In this document: piece by piece, positions 58,600-64,000 of the stretch
How positions within the stretch are numbered: position 1 is the first letter of the stretch
Layout: every line of letters starts with the position of its first letter
Source of the DNA: Atherix ibis
Taxonomy: Eukaryota > Arthropoda > Insecta > Diptera > Athericidae
Assembly (NCBI GenBank): GCA_958298945.1
Contig: OY282610.1
Span: 23,894,233-23,958,232 of the forward strand
Length of the DNA stretch: 64,000 nucleotides
Reading direction: 5' to 3'
The notes under the pieces: model-generated
Database searches by the model: none
The model's input: only the letters and a program-made list of their open reading frames with translations
What the model was told of the DNA's origin: nothing
Position numbers and translations under genes: made by a program

Positions 58600-60670
58600 T
58601 ATCTGTTGTTAGGACCTTTACTAAAATTGCCTGAAATTAAGGTCTACATTGAGGTGCTAATTATTATTCTAAGCCATTGTTAAGGATTTTTTTACTAGGA
58701 ATATTATTTAGACTTTGTCACATATTAGGATTCTCACGCATGATACCATATATAATCTTAGTCCTTTACTTAGACTTTTATAATTCAACATTAGTGAAGG
58801 AAATTATTTTTATAGGAACAATTGTCAGAAAAAGAATATTTTTTTATAATAAAAAAGAATGCGTCGGTGCGATTTTTGTCTGTTGTGCTGTTAGTTAGGA
58901 CCTTAAAATTTTAATATATACACTTTTATGGGTCATATTTAAGACCCTTAGTGAGGAGTTTATATTTAGGACCCTTAGGGACGAGTTTCAATTTGGAGAT
59001 ATTTTTTACGGTTTTCTATTATCTTTACTACTGAGCGCATATTTAGGATTGCTTTTTTGTACCAATATTTAAGACCTCTGCTTTGTTTTAATATTTAAGA
59101 CCTCTGTCAATGTTTAAAATCCCTAATTATGAGTCGATATTTAAGACACTATGTATTGTAAGCATCCTTGCTTTAGAGTCTATATTAAATGCTTAATGAA
59201 CCTTATTTTTGAATTCATATTTAGGACCCTTACTTACAAGTCCATACTTGGAACCTTTACTCACAAGTCAGTATTTAATTTCGCAATCGTGTCTTGAACC
59301 ATATTTATGAGCCCCGGTCATGAGTTCTTATTAAATACGCCTATTTTAAAGTCGATATTTAGGACCCTCAATGTCAATTCCAAATTTAACACCTTTCGAA
59401 ACAAGTTCATATGTGGAATCTTTACTTCTGCCACAATACTTAGAATCCCTGCTTCTTAATTACGAGTTCATATTTATGGTCCTTTTTTCGAATTTATATT
59501 AGAGACCCTTACTAACAAGTTCATATTTAACATCTTTCTTCTTGAGTCAATTATTAGGACCCTTGTTCTAAATCCACAATTACTTTGAGTCCACATATTC
59601 TCTGAGAACTCTTCGTTACGAGTTCGTATATATAATTCTTGGATTCAAGTCGGTATGTAGAACTCTTACTACCAATTTCATATTTAGGACCTTAAATATT
59701 ACATATTTAACTCTTACTAACAATTTCTTTACTTTTGCCTCAATACTAAGAACCATTGCTACTTAATTACGGGATCATATTTAAAATTCTTAATTTTAAG
59801 TCTATATTTATGATCCTAACTAACGAATATATATTTTGGACCCTTAATAACGTTTCAATATTTAGCATTTTTCCTATCGGGTCAATAATAAAGACCCTTC
59901 CTCTAAGTTCATATTTAAAATTCTTACTTTTAAGTCTATATTTATGACCCTAACTAACGAATCCATATTTGGGACCCTTACTAACAATCAAATATTTAGC
60001 ATCTTTCCTCTCGAGTCAATATTTAGGACCCTTAATCTAACTTCATATTTAAAATTTTTACTTTTAAGTTTATATTTACGATCGTAACTAACGAATCCAT
60101 ATTTGGAACCCTTACTAACATTCGAATATTTATCATTTTTGCTCCCGAGCCAATATTTAGGACCCTTACTCTAAGTTCATATAAAAAATTCTTACTTTTA
60201 AGTCATATTTACGACCCTAACGAATCCATATTTTTGACCTTTACTAACATTCGATTATTTATCATTTTTGATCCCGAGCAAATATTTTGGACCCTTACTA
60301 TAAGTTTATATTTAAAATTCTTACTTTTAAGCCTATATTTATGACCCTAACTAATAAATCCATATTTGGGACCCTTACTAAAATACAAATATTTACCATC
60401 TTTCCTCCTGAGTCAATATTTAGAACCCCGACTCTCAGTCAACATCTGCAAATATTATTTCAAAATTCATATTTAGGACCCTTGGTAATGAGTTTATCTT
60501 GCTTTCAAGTCCATATTTATGACCCTTGCTTCTGAATATCATTGCTTGAATACAAGTTCATATTTCAGACCATTAGTTACGAATCTATATTTCACATTCT
60601 TACTCCTAAGTCCATTATTACGATTCTTATTACCGAATACATATTTGGGACCCTCACTTTTCAAAAATAA
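58600..60670. repeat. 27-bp array with a 134-bp higher-order unit (family H)
   Basis: Monomers of ~27 bp are built on 'CATATTTAGGACCCTTACTAA'-like sequence. From about 59769 five monomers form a ~134-bp unit (landmark (C)TAAGTTCATATTTAAAATT at about 59769, 59903, 60037, 60171 and 60300). The left part (58900-59760) is diverged monomers without the higher-order order. The core TTAGGACC is the reverse complement of the family A core GGTCCTAA. Confidence 0.9.
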
Positions 60671-63600
60671 TTACTGCATTTTCGAACAGAACTGAAAAAA
60701 AATTATCTTTTCTGCTGAAATTTTTTTATTGTAATTTCTGATAAATGCACTTCTAGCGAAGAAAATGGATTATTTCAAAATAGTTTTTGTTCGATTCGAA
60801 ATCGTCAATGCAATCGAATGACCGGTGTTTGACAAGCATTCTCGTCTTGTGAGCACTATGGAATTTATGAAAACCGATCATGAAGATCACCAAACGATCG
60901 ATCACGACAGAGCCAACCCGTACGAGTGTATTTTTCCTTAACCTTACGAGCTCGATGATTAAGCTGTGTTTTCGTAGACCTCCGTCCATGATGGATAATT
61001 ATACTGACAAAAATGTTCGCATCTTTGGATTTCCAACCAAAGACAGTTTGCATCTTCCATGAATTCTATAAGTTTGCCACCGTGTCCCTGGTCTCCACCT
61101 CCACATTATCGGTTTGTCCATCGGACCTCAATGCCTGTTCTTCCGTATATTCACCGCTTACTACGGGCAATTCACGATTTTTGGTGTTGCTAACCGTCGA
61201 GTTTGTATATTATCGGGCGGAGGCTCACGTGTGGGTGGCTGGACTGATGTTTACAAAACACTCGGCATTGGTGCTCATACTATCCAGTGGGCAGTTGCTT
61301 ATTTACGATCTTCAGTACCACAACCACCAATAAGCTTACTTCGCGGTGTTTTTTTCTCTCCTTTTTACAGGCGTTGAAAATATTTCCCCATCGAAGATGA
61401 TATTTTCTATAACGTTTGTTTTTGTTGATTTTTACACAGAAATTTAAATTTAGAAGAAAAAAAATTACACCAAAAACGTTTTATTCTGCAAAATGTTTAA
61501 TTTCTTTTCTCTTCGATGGTTTTTATTGAAAAATTTCTATTTACGAGCTTTGAAATTTTTGAGACAATAACTAAAAATACACAATCAGAAATGTGTAAAA
61601 TTTGAAAATAACTCAAAGTAAAAATACGTTTACAAAGGCTGATGTGGCTTTGTTCAAAACTGTGACTTTTTGGAAATGTTTTTCGCCGTCGTGTGTGCTC
61701 CGTAATATTTTCAGGACTGTTCACTTAAAAGCACAGGTGTTAGAAATATGTTCTCAAACACATTTTAAGATGATCTACTTAAAAAAGTAAGTACTACGAA
61801 TGTTTGTCAAAGCAGCGCTTTTTCTAAAATGGACGGCGACAATCAGTTTGGCTTTTCGTACAAATGGCGATGATGGCGAGCATTATTTGCAGCCCACAGT
61901 CAGACTCCGCGCGAGTTCTTTCAATAATTTTTTTTGAGGAGGAAAGGAACTGTGCATATAACACACAGGAGGAGGGATCATCCAGGTGAAAGGGTACATT
62001 CAGAATTGGATGGGGTAACTTAAATGAAACTTGCATAATTCTGATATAAAGCGGCTGAGAACAAAAATTCACGGCGGCCTTCGTTTGAGTTTTCATTCGA
62101 AAAGCCGTACGTTCTCGGTCGAAGGATGAGGGTTGTTTCAACCGTAATGCAGTCCGGTGGTATGGGCTTTTTCGTTCTGGTATTTCTTGTTCATCGTTTT
62201 TGGTGTTGATGACGTTTTTAACATTTTCTCATTTCGTTTTGCATATAGTTTTTTTTCCCTTAAGGGTAATTTTTCGAGTTCCTTAAAAGTACGAGTACAC
62301 AAAAAAATTAAAGAAGAGAAATAAGGTAATTTACCTGCAGGCAACTGAATGGCTACGGATGGTCGGAATAAAGCCGAAGCCTTTCAGTTTGGTGTGAGTC
62401 GGTGTGAAGGGTACTTTACGTATGCGTGTGTATTGATGGTAAATACGCAAGAGCCGAGGTAGTCAGTCAGTTATGGACTTTTCAGTTATGGTTGCTGCCA
62501 TTATAATCGTCGGAATAAGAATGGTTGCGGCAACAAGGTAACGGTGCATTCTGTCAACAAGGGAGTATCAGTTTGCTTTTGGTCTCTTGCCGGTGGTTGA
62601 ATCTTTGGTGGGGTTTTTTCCTGAATATCGCAAGAAACTTGAGTACGTACTATGTGCATGGACTTTGCGGATGGGATGGGCCGAAAAGTGGATGACAATA
62701 GCTAAATTGAATGGAAAGAATGGTGATAAGGTGAAAAGGTAAGTATGGAGGGGAAGAAATGGTGGCAATCGTGAACTTGCCAAGAACAAATTGAATCGCT
62801 TTTAATATTTACCCCTGATCCTGGAAGATCTTAGCTCACCAGTCAAAGAGTTGTTTAGTCATTGTAGTTGATTGACTTGCATTTCCATTTGATATGCAAA
62901 TTATTTATGCACAAATGCAGAACACCTCCTGTACTCCATATCAATCGAATGGGAACTTTGTGAAGGAGGAGTGAGCTTTTTCTAGCCATGCCAACAGATT
63001 GGATAGGATCTAAAGTGAAGAGAGACGATGGCGGATATTCGACGGCACCCACGACTAGTAAATAGGTGACGTGTCATTTACAAGCGCATAGTCGTGCAAG
63101 TCGGGATGCTTAATGGCAGAAAAAAAACTGAATCCACTGCAGTTTATTGAGTAAGGAAGGATTAACGGAATAAACACCCACGGTGGTGGCATATAAGATG
63201 GCAAGTGGGAGTGCCGCAATTTCTATTAAGCCGATTTGCTAGTGGCCTTCGCCCTTCTGCAGTGAAAGCAGTGATGAAATTGTGCACATACAACAAACCG
63301 GAAAGCTGTTACCTGGCAGAGCGGAAATTACCAGCCAAATACCGTGCATACTTGCACGCCTATACGTCGTTTGCTTCCGTTTTTGCGTGGCAGTTTCCGA
63401 TTTTCGCTGGTACTTTGAGGTGGCTTGGTGATGGAAATGGGACTGAATAACGTATTTGTTCAGTGCGGTATGAATTATGCACATAGAAGCATGGTGGAGC
63501 TATACTCCTAATTAGGCGAAAGCAGACTAAGAATGGGACAAAGCCCCTCAGTGGCTTAGCTTTTTTGATAGGCGGCCATGGAAAGGAGAGTGACTCAAAT

Positions 63601-64000
63601 GACAATTCATAAAGGGTGGACATACACATATGCTCGTTTTTTCTCAGCTAGCTTCCCTTGAAGCCTGAATCAGTTCAGCCATTTCCTTTCGCCGAGTTTT
63701 GCTTAAAGCCCGAATCCTTTTTGCAATGCAGCAAATAACATTTTTCCGGCATTTTTTACTTTTTGTATTATCGCGCATTGGCATAGATTACCTCGAATAT
63801 GGTACCAAGATGACTGGACGCTACGAAGTTGGCATTTTCGTTTTCAGTTTGATGAAATTGCTTATTTGAATAAAACTGAAAATGAAATTTCATGTCTGGA
63901 ACACTTATCATAACGCTGACAGCTGAACATTCAGCCTTACGATTGGATGGAGCTCCGAAAAGCTGACCGAAAAACTGATGCATGAGTGAAATTTATGGCC
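60671..64000. other. Ordinary-complexity island to the window end, no gene recognised
   Basis: Less AT-rich than most of the window and free of obvious tandem repeats. Overlapping plus-strand frames at 61013-61377 (106 and 87 codons) and several 60-105-codon frames on both strands through 61.5-64 kb show no recognised motif, no clear splice sites and mutual overlap. It could be regulatory DNA or contain small exons I cannot identify. Confidence 0.5.

Noticed and set aside
61013..61377. Overlapping plus-strand frames of 106 and 87 codons
   Set aside because: Two frames open over the same bases, no domain recognised, hydrophobic mixed composition without a clear signal peptide.
1..64000. CRISPR-like array, phage or bacterial operon content
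   Set aside because: The tandem repeats are directly abutting satellites without unique spacers of constant length, and no bacterial genes are visible.

Overview
This is an AT-rich, repeat-dominated eukaryotic window with almost no intact protein-coding sequence. I read it as insect DNA. It has a decayed mariner element of the DD34D type, a non-LTR retrotransposon RT fragment, insect-style splice-site and start-codon context at the one convincing exon, and long AT-rich spacers full of simple repeats. I could not fix the order; Diptera is a guess. I saw no convincing tRNA, rRNA, CRISPR or bacterial-type operon.

Layout. 0-0.5 kb: transposase debris and a GAA microsatellite. 1.0-6.6 kb: two blocks of a ~327-bp satellite around an AT-rich spacer. 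8.6-11.1 kb: a ~350-bp purine-rich tandem family with a dead mariner inside it. 11.1-12.8 kb: a 7-bp minisatellite and an RT fragment. 13.0-15.2 kb: a foldback palindrome and a 163-bp satellite. 15.8-16.9 kb: the best coding candidate, a short minus-strand first coding exon beneath a GC-richer, promoter-like island. 17.6-19.2 kb: a second copy of the ~350-bp family. 20.0-21.9 kb: a ~152-bp satellite in which most monomers carry a CTCF-like box. 23.9-26.1 kb: a 148-bp satellite. 26.1-26.5 kb: a broken THAP-domain fragment. 29.5-30.4 kb: a 78-bp array. 32.9-35.6 kb: a TTCGAAAA-rich diverged array. 38.4-39.1 kb: a 362-bp tandem duplication. 41.7-42.6 kb: a 20-bp minisatellite. 45.0-46.7, 49.9-51.1 and 52.7-53.8 kb: three blocks of one 35-bp family. 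56.7-57.4 kb: a 34-bp array. 58.9-60.7 kb: a 27-bp/134-bp higher-order array. Between the arrays lie islands of ordinary complexity in which I recognise no gene.

The window is probably intergenic DNA or the interior of a very large gene. If the 15.9-kb exon is real, its next exon is not visible to the left, so the first 15.8 kb would be its first intron. At least thirteen tandem families cover about 25 kb when my coordinates are summed. The signals most worth a second look are the CTCF-box satellite, the 20-bp minisatellite that repeats an E-box/Runt-like/AGGTCA module at near-helical spacing, and a 35-bp array carrying both a near-identical insertion from 4.5 kb away flanked by 44-bp direct repeats and, separately, a 36-bp-arm inverted repeat. 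Regulatory readings are inference from motif resemblance only.
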